A stretch of 7,576 bases of DNA from an uncultured Akkermansia sp. (GCA_904501915.1 CAJGCV010000087.1:1-7576); one strand, 5' to 3'; positions 1 to 6,532 are shown, counted from the stretch's first letter. Notes: a model not told the origin generated them from the sequence alone. Translations and numbers: made by a program.

Positions 1-676
1 CTACTACCGCACCGGCATGCCCATCAACCTGACCCTGCGCATGCCCTGCGGCGGCACCCCTGGCGGCGGTCCTTACCACAGCCAGAGCATGGAAGCCCTC
101 TTTGCCCACTTCCCCGGGTTGCATGTATTCACCCCCGCCACCGTGGCAGATGCCTACTACATGCTCAAGCAGGCCGTGCTGATTCCGGACCCCGTTATCT
201 TCCTGGAGCACAAGTTCCTGTACCGCTGGTTGAAAGCCGACACTTGGCAGGACCCGGCCCCCCTGCCCATCGGCCAGGCGCGCATAGCCCGCCCCGGCAA
301 ACACGCTACCGTGGTGGCCTTCTCCGCCATGGTGCCTGAGGCTCTGCGCGCAGCTGATGAACTGGCCGCCACCAGCGGCTATGAACTGGAAGTGGTCGAC
401 CTGCGCACCGTAAAACCGCTGGACACCGCCACCATTCTGGACTCCGTAGCCCGCACAGCGCGCCTGCTGGTGGTGAGCGAAGACTTCCCCTGGGGCGGCG
501 TGGCAGCCGAAGTCATCTCGCAGGTTTCCACACATGGATTCCAACTGCTGGATGCCCCGCCACTGCGCCTGAGCTCGCACGACACCCCCATCCCCGCCCA
601 CCCGGATTTGTGGAAGGCTCACCGCCCGAGTGCCGCCACCATTGCCGATGCAGCCCGCTACCTCATTTCCCTCTAA
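1..676 (+). CDS. 2-oxo acid dehydrogenase E1 component, beta subunit (C-terminal part, 5' end cut by window)
   Basis: This is the thiamine-diphosphate-dependent decarboxylase beta subunit of a pyruvate or branched-chain 2-oxo acid dehydrogenase complex, acting in the cytoplasm with the E2 encoded next door. The reading frame is open from base 2 and ends at TAA 674-676, so about 224 residues remain of a subunit usually about 325 long. The end of the pyrimidine-binding transketolase domain is visible: PCGG near 44-55, YHSQS (74-88) and FLEHKFLYR (200-226). It is followed by the transketolase C-terminal domain with VVDLRTVKPLD (392-424) and SEDFPWGG. The PVIFLEHK-LYR segment resembles branched-chain-type E1 beta more than classical PdhB, but substrate cannot be settled from this fragment. 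The gene lies 27 bases upstream of the E2 start and is probably co-transcribed with it. The E1 alpha partner, or a fused alpha part, would lie upstream of the window. Confidence 0.9.
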   Translation, partial: YYRTGMPINLTLRMPCGGTPGGGPYHSQSMEALFAHFPGLHVFTPATVADAYYMLKQAVLIPDPVIFLEHKFLYRWLKADTWQDPAPLPIGQARIARPGKHATVVAFSAMVPEALRAADELAATSGYELEVVDLRTVKPLDTATILDSVARTARLLVVSEDFPWGGVAAEVISQVSTHGFQLLDAPPLRLSSHDTPIPAHPDLWKAHRPSAATIADAARYLISL

Positions 677-703
677 CCACCACCTCCCCACCCCTTTCCC
701 ACC

Positions 704-1963
704 ATGCCGAAAGTAGCTATTCTCATGCCCCAGCTGGGCGAATCCATTGCCGAAGCCACCATCATGCAAATGCTGGTGCAGCCTGGCGATACCGTACAAG
801 CCGACCAGGAGGTCTTTGAGGTCGAAACCAACAAAGCAGTCATGGGCGTCACCACGGTATGCGGCGGCACCATCGTTTCGCTCGATGTCAGCGCCGGCGA
901 AACCGTCCCCGTGGGGGCGGTCATGGGCATTATTGAAGCCACGGAGGAAGAAATCGAGCGCTCCGGCGCCACCCCGCTGGATGAAAACGCCACCCCTGCC
1001 ACCCCGGCTGCCCCCACCAAGGAAACCAGCAGCAACCAGGACGGCGCACACTTCCGCACTGAAGGCGAATTCCGCGAAGGCATGCCCGGCGGCAGCAGCG
1101 CACGCAAACCCCTGGGTGCCGGAGGCCGCGGACTTCCTGTGCCCATGGGCAAGAGCGGCGGGCGTTTCCTCTCCCCCCGCGTACGCGCCCGCATGGACGA
1201 AATCGGCATCACAGAAGCCGATATGGCATACGTCATCGGCACCGGACCGAATGGCCGCATCACCATTGATGACTTCGAAAGCTTTGTGAACTACGTGGAC
1301 GGCTGGCCCTCGCACGTGGCCTCCCCCATGCGCAAGAGCGTGGCCAGCAGCATGCAGCGCACCTGGCGCCGCCCCATTGCCAGCTGCAGCCGCCCGATTT
1401 TCATGGCACCCATCATCCTGCACCGCAAGAACCACCCGCGCAAACCCGGTGTCACTCTCTACTTCCTGCGCGCACTGGCTCTGGCGCTGGCAGAACACCC
1501 GGAATGCGCCGGCTACATGGTGGGTGGCCGCATTCTCACCCCGCGCCGCATTGACCTGGGCGTTGCCGTGCAGGTGGCAGACGGCGTCATGGTGCCCGTG
1601 CTGCGCAACGTGAACGAGTATACGCTGGATGAACTCATCGACGAATACAACAAAGTGGTAGTCCAGGCGCGCGACCGCCGGCTTGACCCCGCCTACCAGG
1701 GTGGCGGCATTGCCACGGTATCCAACTTCGGCGGCTTCGGGCTGACCAATGCCACCCCCATGCCCCTGCCCAGCGAAAGTCTGATTCTGGGTGTGGGCGC
1801 TGTGCAGAAAGTTCCCGTGTGGAGCGATGAAGTAGAGTGTTTCCTGCCGGTGGAACAAGCACACATTGTGGCTTCGTTTGACCACCGTGTCATGGATGGC
1901 GGCGACATAGGCCGCCTGATGCTGCGCATTGCGCATTTCCTGGAGCATCCGGAATTCCTGTAA
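704..1963 (+). CDS. Dihydrolipoamide acyltransferase, E2 component of a 2-oxo acid dehydrogenase complex
   Basis: E2 core enzyme that receives the acyl group from E1 on a swinging lipoyl arm and transfers it to CoA. All three family modules are present in its 419 residues, a normal length for an E2 with one lipoyl domain. The lipoyl domain is at about 1-80, with lipoyl lysine K44 in ETNKA (usual motif ETDKA). An Ala/Pro/Gly-rich linker follows. The peripheral subunit (E3)-binding domain is at about 155-195, beginning FLSPRVRARM with the GTGPNGRI signature. The acyltransferase domain covers about 205-419, with the catalytic HRVMDG motif (H394, D398). The start of the catalytic domain, around WRRPIASCSRPIF, departs from common E2 sequences. 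ATG 704 is chosen because the lipoyl domain starts directly there; the upstream bases are pyrimidine-rich with no Shine-Dalgarno. Whether it serves pyruvate or branched-chain acids is unresolved. E3 (lipoamide dehydrogenase) is not in the window. Confidence 0.93.
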   Translation: MPKVAILMPQLGESIAEATIMQMLVQPGDTVQADQEVFEVETNKAVMGVTTVCGGTIVSLDVSAGETVPVGAVMGIIEATEEEIERSGATPLDENATPATPAAPTKETSSNQDGAHFRTEGEFREGMPGGSSARKPLGAGGRGLPVPMGKSGGRFLSPRVRARMDEIGITEADMAYVIGTGPNGRITIDDFESFVNYVDGWPSHVASPMRKSVASSMQRTWRRPIASCSRPIFMAPIILHRKNHPRKPGVTLYFLRALALALAEHPECAGYMVGGRILTPRRIDLGVAVQVADGVMVPVLRNVNEYTLDELIDEYNKVVVQARDRRLDPAYQGGGIATVSNFGGFGLTNATPMPLPSESLILGVGAVQKVPVWSDEVECFLPVEQAHIVASFDHRVMDGGDIGRLMLRIAHFLEHPEFL

Positions 1964-1973
1964 CGCACGAGGC

Positions 1974-3140
1974 ATGAGCGAATACCCCAAAGACATGGTG
2001 CTGGGCGTCATTGCCTGCGCAGGAGAATTCCCGCGCCAGGTCATCACCGGCGCGCACCGCGCAGGGGTTCGTGTTGTCTCTGCCGGCATGCGTGGCGCCG
2101 TGGGCCCTGAAATTCCCGGCATGAGCGACGCCTACGAATGCTTCCGCGTAGGCTCCATTGAAGGGCCGGCAGATTTCTTTCTGAAGCATGGTGTGACACA
2201 TGTCATGCTCACAGGGCAGATCAAGCCCTCGTGCATATACACCATGTGGCCGGATGCCACCGCCCGCCGCCTGCTCAAAACGCTGGACCGCCGCAACGCC
2301 CACACCATATTCGGCACGGTGTGTGACTTCATTCACTCTAAAGGCATGGAGGTGCTCCCCTCCATCACATTCATGGAGGAACAACTGCCCGCCCCCGGAC
2401 ACATTGCCGGGCCACCCCCCACCCCGGAACAACTGGATGAAGCGAGGTTCGGGCTGGCACAGGCCCGGGAAATTGCCCGGCTGGACATTGGCCAGAGCAT
2501 CATTGTGCACGGCCACAAGGTCGTGTGTGTTGAAGCATTCAAAGGCACCAATGAATGCCTGCATGCCGGCGGTCACCGTGCCCATGGCGTCACGCTCTGC
2601 AAAGTTACCAAACCCGGGCACGATATGCGCTTCGATGTGCCTTGCATCGGCACCGGCACGATTCGCAACGCCATCAAAGCGAACGTCAATCACATTGTCT
2701 TCGAAGCCAACCGCACCATCCTTTTCCAGAAAGAAGAGGTGACCCGCCTCTGCAATACCCACGGCATCACCCTGCATGCCATGGAAGTACCCCTGCCCGC
2801 ACAGGAAGGCGAAGACCCCGGCCACATTCCCACCGATGCCGCACACGCCGCCGCCATGGCAGCAGAAATCGAGGCCCTGGGCATCGGGCATTGTGCCGTG
2901 GTGTGCGACGGCGTTGTCATCGCGGTGGATGATGCCGACGGCCCGCTGAAATGCATCCAGCGCGCAGGAGCATACATGAAGCGCCTGAGACTGGCACGCC
3001 TGCTCAACTGGCTGGGGCGGGTGCTGCTGGGGCGTCCCGGCACACCGCCCGCGCCCATGGTGCTGGCCTCTACCCGCCCGCTCAGTGAGGCCGAGAAGAA
3101 GGCAGCCCGCCGTGCCGGCATCCAATACCGCGGCATGTAA
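1974..3140 (+). CDS. lpxI: LpxI-type UDP-2,3-diacylglucosamine pyrophosphatase with C-terminal extension
   Basis: LpxI (DUF1009 family) hydrolyses UDP-2,3-diacylglucosamine to lipid X and UMP in lipid A synthesis, at the cytoplasmic face of the inner membrane; it replaces LpxH in many Gram-negatives. The N-terminal domain starts GVIACAGEFPRQV, with HVMLTGQIKPS further on. The C-terminal domain carries LDIGQSIIVHG (170-180), VEAFKGTNE (186-194), CKVTKPGHDMRFDVP and IGTGTIRN, closely matching family signatures. D221 in RFDVP sits where I recall the catalytic Asp (D225) of Caulobacter LpxI. The family core, about 270-280 residues, ends near residue 272. Residues 273-388 are an extra tail that includes a second, weaker IG..VV..G..V-like block (296-332) and the cationic amphipathic stretch KRLRLARLLNWLGRVLLG (336-353). 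ATG 1974 is 10 bases after the E2 stop, with GAGG (1969-1972) only one base upstream. An upstream TTG at 1929 would overlap E2 and adds no homologous sequence. Other lipid A genes are not visible here. Confidence 0.9.
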   Translation: MSEYPKDMVLGVIACAGEFPRQVITGAHRAGVRVVSAGMRGAVGPEIPGMSDAYECFRVGSIEGPADFFLKHGVTHVMLTGQIKPSCIYTMWPDATARRLLKTLDRRNAHTIFGTVCDFIHSKGMEVLPSITFMEEQLPAPGHIAGPPPTPEQLDEARFGLAQAREIARLDIGQSIIVHGHKVVCVEAFKGTNECLHAGGHRAHGVTLCKVTKPGHDMRFDVPCIGTGTIRNAIKANVNHIVFEANRTILFQKEEVTRLCNTHGITLHAMEVPLPAQEGEDPGHIPTDAAHAAAMAAEIEALGIGHCAVVCDGVVIAVDDADGPLKCIQRAGAYMKRLRLARLLNWLGRVLLGRPGTPPAPMVLASTRPLSEAEKKAARRAGIQYRGM

Positions 3141-3150
3141 GAATTTCCCC

Positions 3151-3179
3151 TTGAAAACCAGCATTGAATCTGCTAGCAT
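3151..3179 (+). promoter_or_regulatory. Sigma70-like promoter for the small regulator-mnmA unit
   Basis: TTGAAA (3151-3156) is separated by 17 bases from TAGCAT (3174-3179), and TGC directly before the hexamer makes an extended -10. The predicted transcription start, about 7 bases downstream near 3186, lies only about 8 bases before ATG 3194, so the 5' leader would be extremely short. The site begins 10 bases after the lpxI stop. Called from sequence match and spacing only. Confidence 0.6.
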
Positions 3180-3193
3180 ACCCCCAGCAGACC

Positions 3194-3391
3194 ATGAAAA
3201 CACGCACCATCTCATTCCGTTGCCCCGAAGAGCTTATCCAGGAAATGGAAATCCTTTGCAAGCACAACATGATTGACCGCAGCGGCTTTATCGTACAGGC
3301 CATGCAGAGCATGCTTGCCGGCCTTGCCAACCAGGGGATCTGCAAACCCAAGGAGCAGGTTCCGCCTTCTCCTCTCAAGGAAGAAGAATAA
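3194..3391 (+). CDS. Small ribbon-helix-helix-like protein (65 aa), putative DNA-binding regulator
   Basis: A 65-residue protein with the outline of a ribbon-helix-helix (Arc/MetJ/CopG-type) DNA-binding fold. A short beta strand, KTRTISFRCP (residues 2-11), is followed by helix A (EELIQEMEILCKHN), a DRS turn and helix B (GFIVQAMQSMLAGLA), then a Lys/Glu/Pro-rich tail ending KEEE. Such proteins dimerise, and the paired strands enter the DNA major groove. ATG 3194 is preferred over the in-frame TTG at 3164 because that TTG lies inside the predicted promoter and the fold begins right after the ATG. There is no Shine-Dalgarno. The stop is 12 bases before mnmA, suggesting co-transcription. No toxin-like partner is adjacent, so there is no direct support for an antitoxin role. 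Its target is unknown; autoregulation of the promoter just upstream is an inference. Confidence 0.72.
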   Translation: MKTRTISFRCPEELIQEMEILCKHNMIDRSGFIVQAMQSMLAGLANQGICKPKEQVPPSPLKEEE

Positions 3392-3403
3392 GCTTCCCCC
3401 GGC

Positions 3404-4492
3404 ATGGCCCGCATTCTCACAGCCCTCAGCGGCGGCGTGGACAGCGCCGCTGCAGCAGCCCTTCTGGTGGAGCAAGGGCACGAGGTTGTGGCGGCCTACA
3501 TGAAGAACTGGGTTAATGAGGAAAACATACCTGGTGAATGCCCCTGGGAACGCGATATTGAAGACGCCCTCGACGTCTGCCGCAAGCTGGGCATCGAGTT
3601 CCGCGTGGTGGATTTGATAGAGCAATACCGCCAACGCATTGTCAATTACCTGATTGAAGGCTACCGCACCGGCTCCACCCCGAATCCGGATGTTCTCTGC
3701 AACCGCGAAATGAAGTTCGGCGTGCTGCTCGACTACGCCCTGGAACAAGGCTTTTCCGGTGTAGCCACCGGTCACTACGCCCAGCGCCTTGACACTCCCG
3801 GCGAAGGCAGCTACATCCTCCGCGGAGCTGATACTAACAAGGACCAGTCCTACTTCCTTGCTCTCATGCGCCCGGAGCAGGTGGCTCACGCCATCTTCCC
3901 CGTGGGCGGCATCACCAAACCCCAGGTGCGCGAAATTGCCCGGCGCTTCAACCTGCCCAACGCAGAAAAAAAAGATTCCCAGGGCATCTGCTTCATCGGC
4001 CAGGTGAAAATGAGCGACTTCCTGCGCCACTACCTGCCTGATAATCCGGGCGACATCGTTGACCTCCAGGGCCGCAAACTCGGCCGTCATGACGGTCTGC
4101 ACCTCTTCACCATGGGGCAGCGCAAGGGCCACCACATTGCCTCCCCCAGAGAAGGCGTGGCTTACGTTGTTGTCGGCAAAGATTTACAGCGCAACCGCCT
4201 CATCCTCGGTTACGAAGGCCAGGATACCCCGGGGCTCTACACCTCGCGTGCCATTGTCGGCAGCATTTCCAACACCCTGGCTCCCCTGCCCGAACGCGTC
4301 ATGGCACAGCCCCGCTACCGCGCCGCCGCGGTGCATGCCACCTGCACCCACCTGGGCAACGGCAAAGTGCAGCTCGATTTTGATACCCCTGTGCGCGCCC
4401 TCGCTCTCGGGCAGGTCTGCGCCTTTTACGAACCGGACTCCCTCCGCGGCGAAAAGCTCCTCGGCGGTGGTTTCTTCGAGCAACTCGGCTGA
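3404..4492 (+). CDS. mnmA: tRNA-specific 2-thiouridylase MnmA
   Basis: MnmA adenylates and then thiolates C2 of the wobble uridine (U34) in tRNAs for Lys, Glu and Gln, using ATP and persulfide sulfur passed along by a relay system. The ATP-binding PP-loop SGGVDS is at residues 9-14. The two catalytic cysteines are C99 in NPDVLCN and C196 in KKDSQGICFIG, matching C102 and C199 of the E. coli enzyme. TGHYAQ, KDQSYFLA and the TMGQRKG segment typical of the central domain are also present, followed by the C-terminal beta-barrel domain. At 362 residues it is full length (E. coli about 368). ATG 3404 puts the PP-loop at the expected distance from the N-terminus. An AAGGA lies 22 bases upstream, too far to act as a normal ribosome site. 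The gene is second in a short unit behind the ribbon-helix-helix gene. Confidence 0.97.
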   Translation: MARILTALSGGVDSAAAAALLVEQGHEVVAAYMKNWVNEENIPGECPWERDIEDALDVCRKLGIEFRVVDLIEQYRQRIVNYLIEGYRTGSTPNPDVLCNREMKFGVLLDYALEQGFSGVATGHYAQRLDTPGEGSYILRGADTNKDQSYFLALMRPEQVAHAIFPVGGITKPQVREIARRFNLPNAEKKDSQGICFIGQVKMSDFLRHYLPDNPGDIVDLQGRKLGRHDGLHLFTMGQRKGHHIASPREGVAYVVVGKDLQRNRLILGYEGQDTPGLYTSRAIVGSISNTLAPLPERVMAQPRYRAAAVHATCTHLGNGKVQLDFDTPVRALALGQVCAFYEPDSLRGEKLLGGGFFEQLG

Positions 4493-4533
4493 CTTCCCCG
4501 CCCCGGCCTGACGCAAAGCCATATTACCCGCAG

Positions 4534-4584
4534 CCGGCAGCCGCGCAGAAACACATGCCGGGACACGCCGAGGCCTGCTGCCGG
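4534..4584 (+). repeat. Inverted repeat between mnmA and the TPM-like gene
   Basis: CCGGCAGC (4534-4541) is perfectly complementary to GCTGCCGG (4577-4584), with 35 bases between the arms. No T-run follows on the + strand, so it is not a classical intrinsic terminator. It could be a structured mRNA 3' end for mnmA. The remainder of the 147-base gap (4493-4639) shows no gene, only the promoter described next. Confidence 0.4.
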
Positions 4585-4603
4585 ACCATGACAATAATAA
4601 ATC

Positions 4604-4632
4604 TTCACCTGGTTAGAAAAACCCGCTATAAC
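4604..4632 (+). promoter_or_regulatory. Sigma70-like promoter giving a probably leaderless transcript
   Basis: TTCACC (4604-4609) stands 17 bases from TATAAC (4627-4632). The -10 hexamer is near consensus; the -35 matches TTGACA at four of six positions. The expected transcription start, about 7 bases after the -10, falls at about 4639-4640, on the ATG at 4640 itself. There is no room for a Shine-Dalgarno site. Confidence 0.55.
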
Positions 4633-4639
4633 AAACGCG

Positions 4640-6451
4640 ATGCCCATATGCCCTAAATGCTCTGCCACCATTCACGCCGGCGCCGAGGACCAATGTCCGG
4701 CCTGCGGCTATGATATCAGCCAGGCAGATGAGATTTTCGGCTACGGCCAGGTAGAATTCACCCGCGTGGTAGATGCCGCAGGCGCGCTGACCCACCAGGA
4801 ACGCCAGGAGCTCATGCGCACCCTGGAACGCCTCGAGCGCCGGATTCGCCCGGTTGCGCTCTGCATTTATATTACAGACGTAGGGCAGGTTCAGGAACTG
4901 CGTACCCACGCACACTGGATTCTGAACCACGCACGCATTCACCACCCCTCCTTCGGCAAACGAGAGCTGCACAAAGCCATCGAAGATGCCGAACTGCGCG
5001 AACGCCGCCCCGGCGAGCACCGCCAGCAGGAAGAACCCCGCCAGGGCTGGTTTTCCCGGGCATGGCAGGCCGTGCGCGACTACGTGATGGATGCGCTGCA
5101 TCCCCTGCCGCCCCCCGTGAAACAGGAATGGATGCTCATTCTGGTCATGGATGTGCAGCTGGAAATGGCTTGCTTCTCCTGGGGGTACAAACTCGACCCC
5201 TTCATTGACCCGGACAGCATCAACACCTGCATCAAATGCGCGAAACTCCAGTTCCGCGAACGCGCTATGGTGGCAGGACTCAAACGCGTGATGCGCGCCG
5301 CGGCACGCCGCTTATCCACCCGTGCACGCTCCGTCAACCGCCGGCTCCGCCAGGCCCAGAAAGCACTGGCGCTCAGCGCTGCGCTCGGCATGCTGCTGAG
5401 CACTCACACCCTGGCGGAAGAAGCAGCCCCCACACATCCGCAGGTGGTGCAGACCACCACTGCAGACAGCGAGCTTCCCCACTGGAGGGCAGATGATTAC
5501 CGCCACCTGATGGCCGGAGAACTCATCACCGGCTACGTCTCTCTCTTCCCTGCCAAACCCACACCGGAAGAAATCAAGGCAGAGGCAGCCAGACGCAAGG
5601 AACTGCAGCGGCAGCAGCGCGAACTGCGCCGCCAGCGTGCCCGCCAGACCCCGCGCCCGCGTCCCATTGAAAAACGTGAGGAAAGCGACACGCGCATCCT
5701 GAGCGACTACGTCAAAACATACTCAAAGCCGCCGCACGGAACCATACTCAATGACCCGCAACAACTGTTCTCTACCGTTGAACGCGACGACGTTGAACAC
5801 GTGCTGCGCAATCTCAACGCTAACGCCAGGTTCAAAATCTACACCACCATATTCAAAGGCAGCCAGGAAATCACCAGCGAATTCCCCATCGGCTCGCTGA
5901 TTGACGGCGTCACCCAGGCATACGAATACGCCGTTCTCCTGCGTTTCCCCATAGGCAGACCCGAGGCTATTGAACTGGAGTACAAGGAAATCAACCCCAC
6001 AGATGACCAGCGGCACGCCTGGCTGCAGAAAGTGCGCGCAGCCGCCGCAGATGGCAGCGCAGAAGGGCTCATGGATGCCCTGCACTGCCTGAGCAGCCTC
6101 ATTACCCCCCTCTCTGCGGATTTCAAACCCATTGCCACCCGCAGCGCCGACAATATACGCCTGATCGAGATTGATTTTGCAGAAACTCAGAAAGCGAAAA
6201 AGCGCAGCGTGAAAGACCGCATCCGCGAACTGATTGAAAACCCGGTGCTGGTGGCTGCCGTGGTGTATCCGCTGGGCTTCCTGCTGGGATTGCTGGGGCT
6301 GTATCTGCTCTTCAACTGGCTGCGCACCTCCTCCAGGCTCGAAGACAGCGAGGCTGACCTCCGGCTCTCCTCCCCCTATGGTGCCGGCGTAAGCCGCTAT
6401 GTGCGCTACCTGGAAGGCACGGAAGCCGGTAAGGAAAAACGCCTCTTCTGA
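4640..6451 (+). CDS. Zinc-ribbon, TPM-domain-like membrane protein with two soluble halves
   Basis: A 603-residue membrane protein whose function I cannot assign. It opens with a zinc ribbon, C4xxC7...C19xxC22, ending CPACGY. A region resembling the TPM (TLP18.3/Psb32/MOLO-1) domain follows: FTRVVDAAGALTHQER (40-55), a strand MLILVMDVQ (165-173) and WGYKLDPFID, with a further CIKC at 197-200. An Arg-rich stretch leads into a hydrophobic segment (242-259, ending STHTLAEE) that looks like an internal signal peptide or signal anchor. Next come a charged, probably helical linker (about 310-345) and a second, more divergent TPM-like region (about 368-510) beginning ILNDPQQLFSTVERDDVE. A clear transmembrane helix (about 536-558) and a 45-residue tail complete it. 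The likely topology is zinc ribbon and first domain in the cytoplasm, second domain in the periplasm, tail in the cytoplasm. ATG 4640 starts immediately before the zinc ribbon. It appears to be transcribed alone. Confidence 0.75.
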   Translation: MPICPKCSATIHAGAEDQCPACGYDISQADEIFGYGQVEFTRVVDAAGALTHQERQELMRTLERLERRIRPVALCIYITDVGQVQELRTHAHWILNHARIHHPSFGKRELHKAIEDAELRERRPGEHRQQEEPRQGWFSRAWQAVRDYVMDALHPLPPPVKQEWMLILVMDVQLEMACFSWGYKLDPFIDPDSINTCIKCAKLQFRERAMVAGLKRVMRAAARRLSTRARSVNRRLRQAQKALALSAALGMLLSTHTLAEEAAPTHPQVVQTTTADSELPHWRADDYRHLMAGELITGYVSLFPAKPTPEEIKAEAARRKELQRQQRELRRQRARQTPRPRPIEKREESDTRILSDYVKTYSKPPHGTILNDPQQLFSTVERDDVEHVLRNLNANARFKIYTTIFKGSQEITSEFPIGSLIDGVTQAYEYAVLLRFPIGRPEAIELEYKEINPTDDQRHAWLQKVRAAAADGSAEGLMDALHCLSSLITPLSADFKPIATRSADNIRLIEIDFAETQKAKKRSVKDRIRELIENPVLVAAVVYPLGFLLGLLGLYLLFNWLRTSSRLEDSEADLRLSSPYGAGVSRYVRYLEGTEAGKEKRLF

Positions 6452-6476
6452 CACAAATTGAGCATCTGCAAACGCA

Positions 6477-6493
6477 TAGCATACACCCTGCAG
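6477..6493 (+). repeat. 17-base near-repeat of the promoter-proximal sequence at 3174-3190
   Basis: TAGCATACACCCTGCAG here matches TAGCATACCCCCAGCAG at 3174-3190 at 15 of 17 positions. The first copy overlaps the -10 of the promoter before the small regulator gene. The second lies just after the stop of the TPM-like gene and has no well-spaced -35 in front of it. Upstream of both copies, ATTGA and ATCTGC occur in the same order, contiguous in the first copy and spread by insertions in the second. Confidence 0.3.
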
Positions 6494-6510
6494 CCAATTT
6501 TCTACCCCGG

Positions 6511-6532
6511 GCAGCCTTTTTTGGTTGCTTTT
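6511..6532 (+). terminator. Weak intrinsic terminator after the TPM-like gene
   Basis: GCAGCC (6511-6516) pairs with GGTTGC (6523-6528) with one G-T wobble around a T6 loop, and TTTT (6529-6532) follows. The stem is only 6 bp and the T-run short, so termination is probably partial. An alternative outer pairing of GGGCA (6509-6513) with TGCCC (6532-6536) is also possible. It sits 60 bases after the stop of the upstream gene, as expected for a terminator. Confidence 0.4.

Noticed and set aside
747..1289. Overlapping + strand frame inside the E2 gene
   Set aside because: Pro/Ser/Ala-rich shadow of the lipoyl and linker coding sequence without any motif.
1929..1973. Upstream TTG start for lpxI
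   Set aside because: It would overlap the end of E2 and add 15 residues without family similarity; ATG 1974 places the GVIACAGEFP strand at the expected N-terminus.
3164..3193. Upstream TTG start for the ribbon-helix-helix gene
   Set aside because: The TTG lies between the -35 and -10 of a good promoter, so it would not be in the transcript from that promoter.
1890..3215. Long open frame of 441 codons on the minus strand opposite lpxI
   Set aside because: It lies fully antisense to a clearly recognisable LpxI, has a low-complexity Gly/His/Ala/Cys-rich composition with no family motif, and is explained by GC-rich codon bias.
3194..3391. Antitoxin of a toxin-antitoxin pair
   Set aside because: The neighbouring gene is the housekeeping enzyme MnmA and there is no small toxin-like gene on either side.
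3966..3973. Run of eight A residues in mnmA that could be a slippery frameshift site
   Set aside because: It encodes the end of the conserved EKKDSQGICF motif in frame, and the intact gene continues to its normal end, so there is no need for frameshifting.
3212..4135. Open frame of 307 codons on the minus strand opposite mnmA
   Set aside because: Antisense to a confident mnmA, no recognisable domain, composition of a codon-bias shadow.
5723..6454. Open frame of 243 codons on the minus strand opposite the TPM-like gene
   Set aside because: The sense frame has domains and membrane segments in a sensible order; the antisense product has none.
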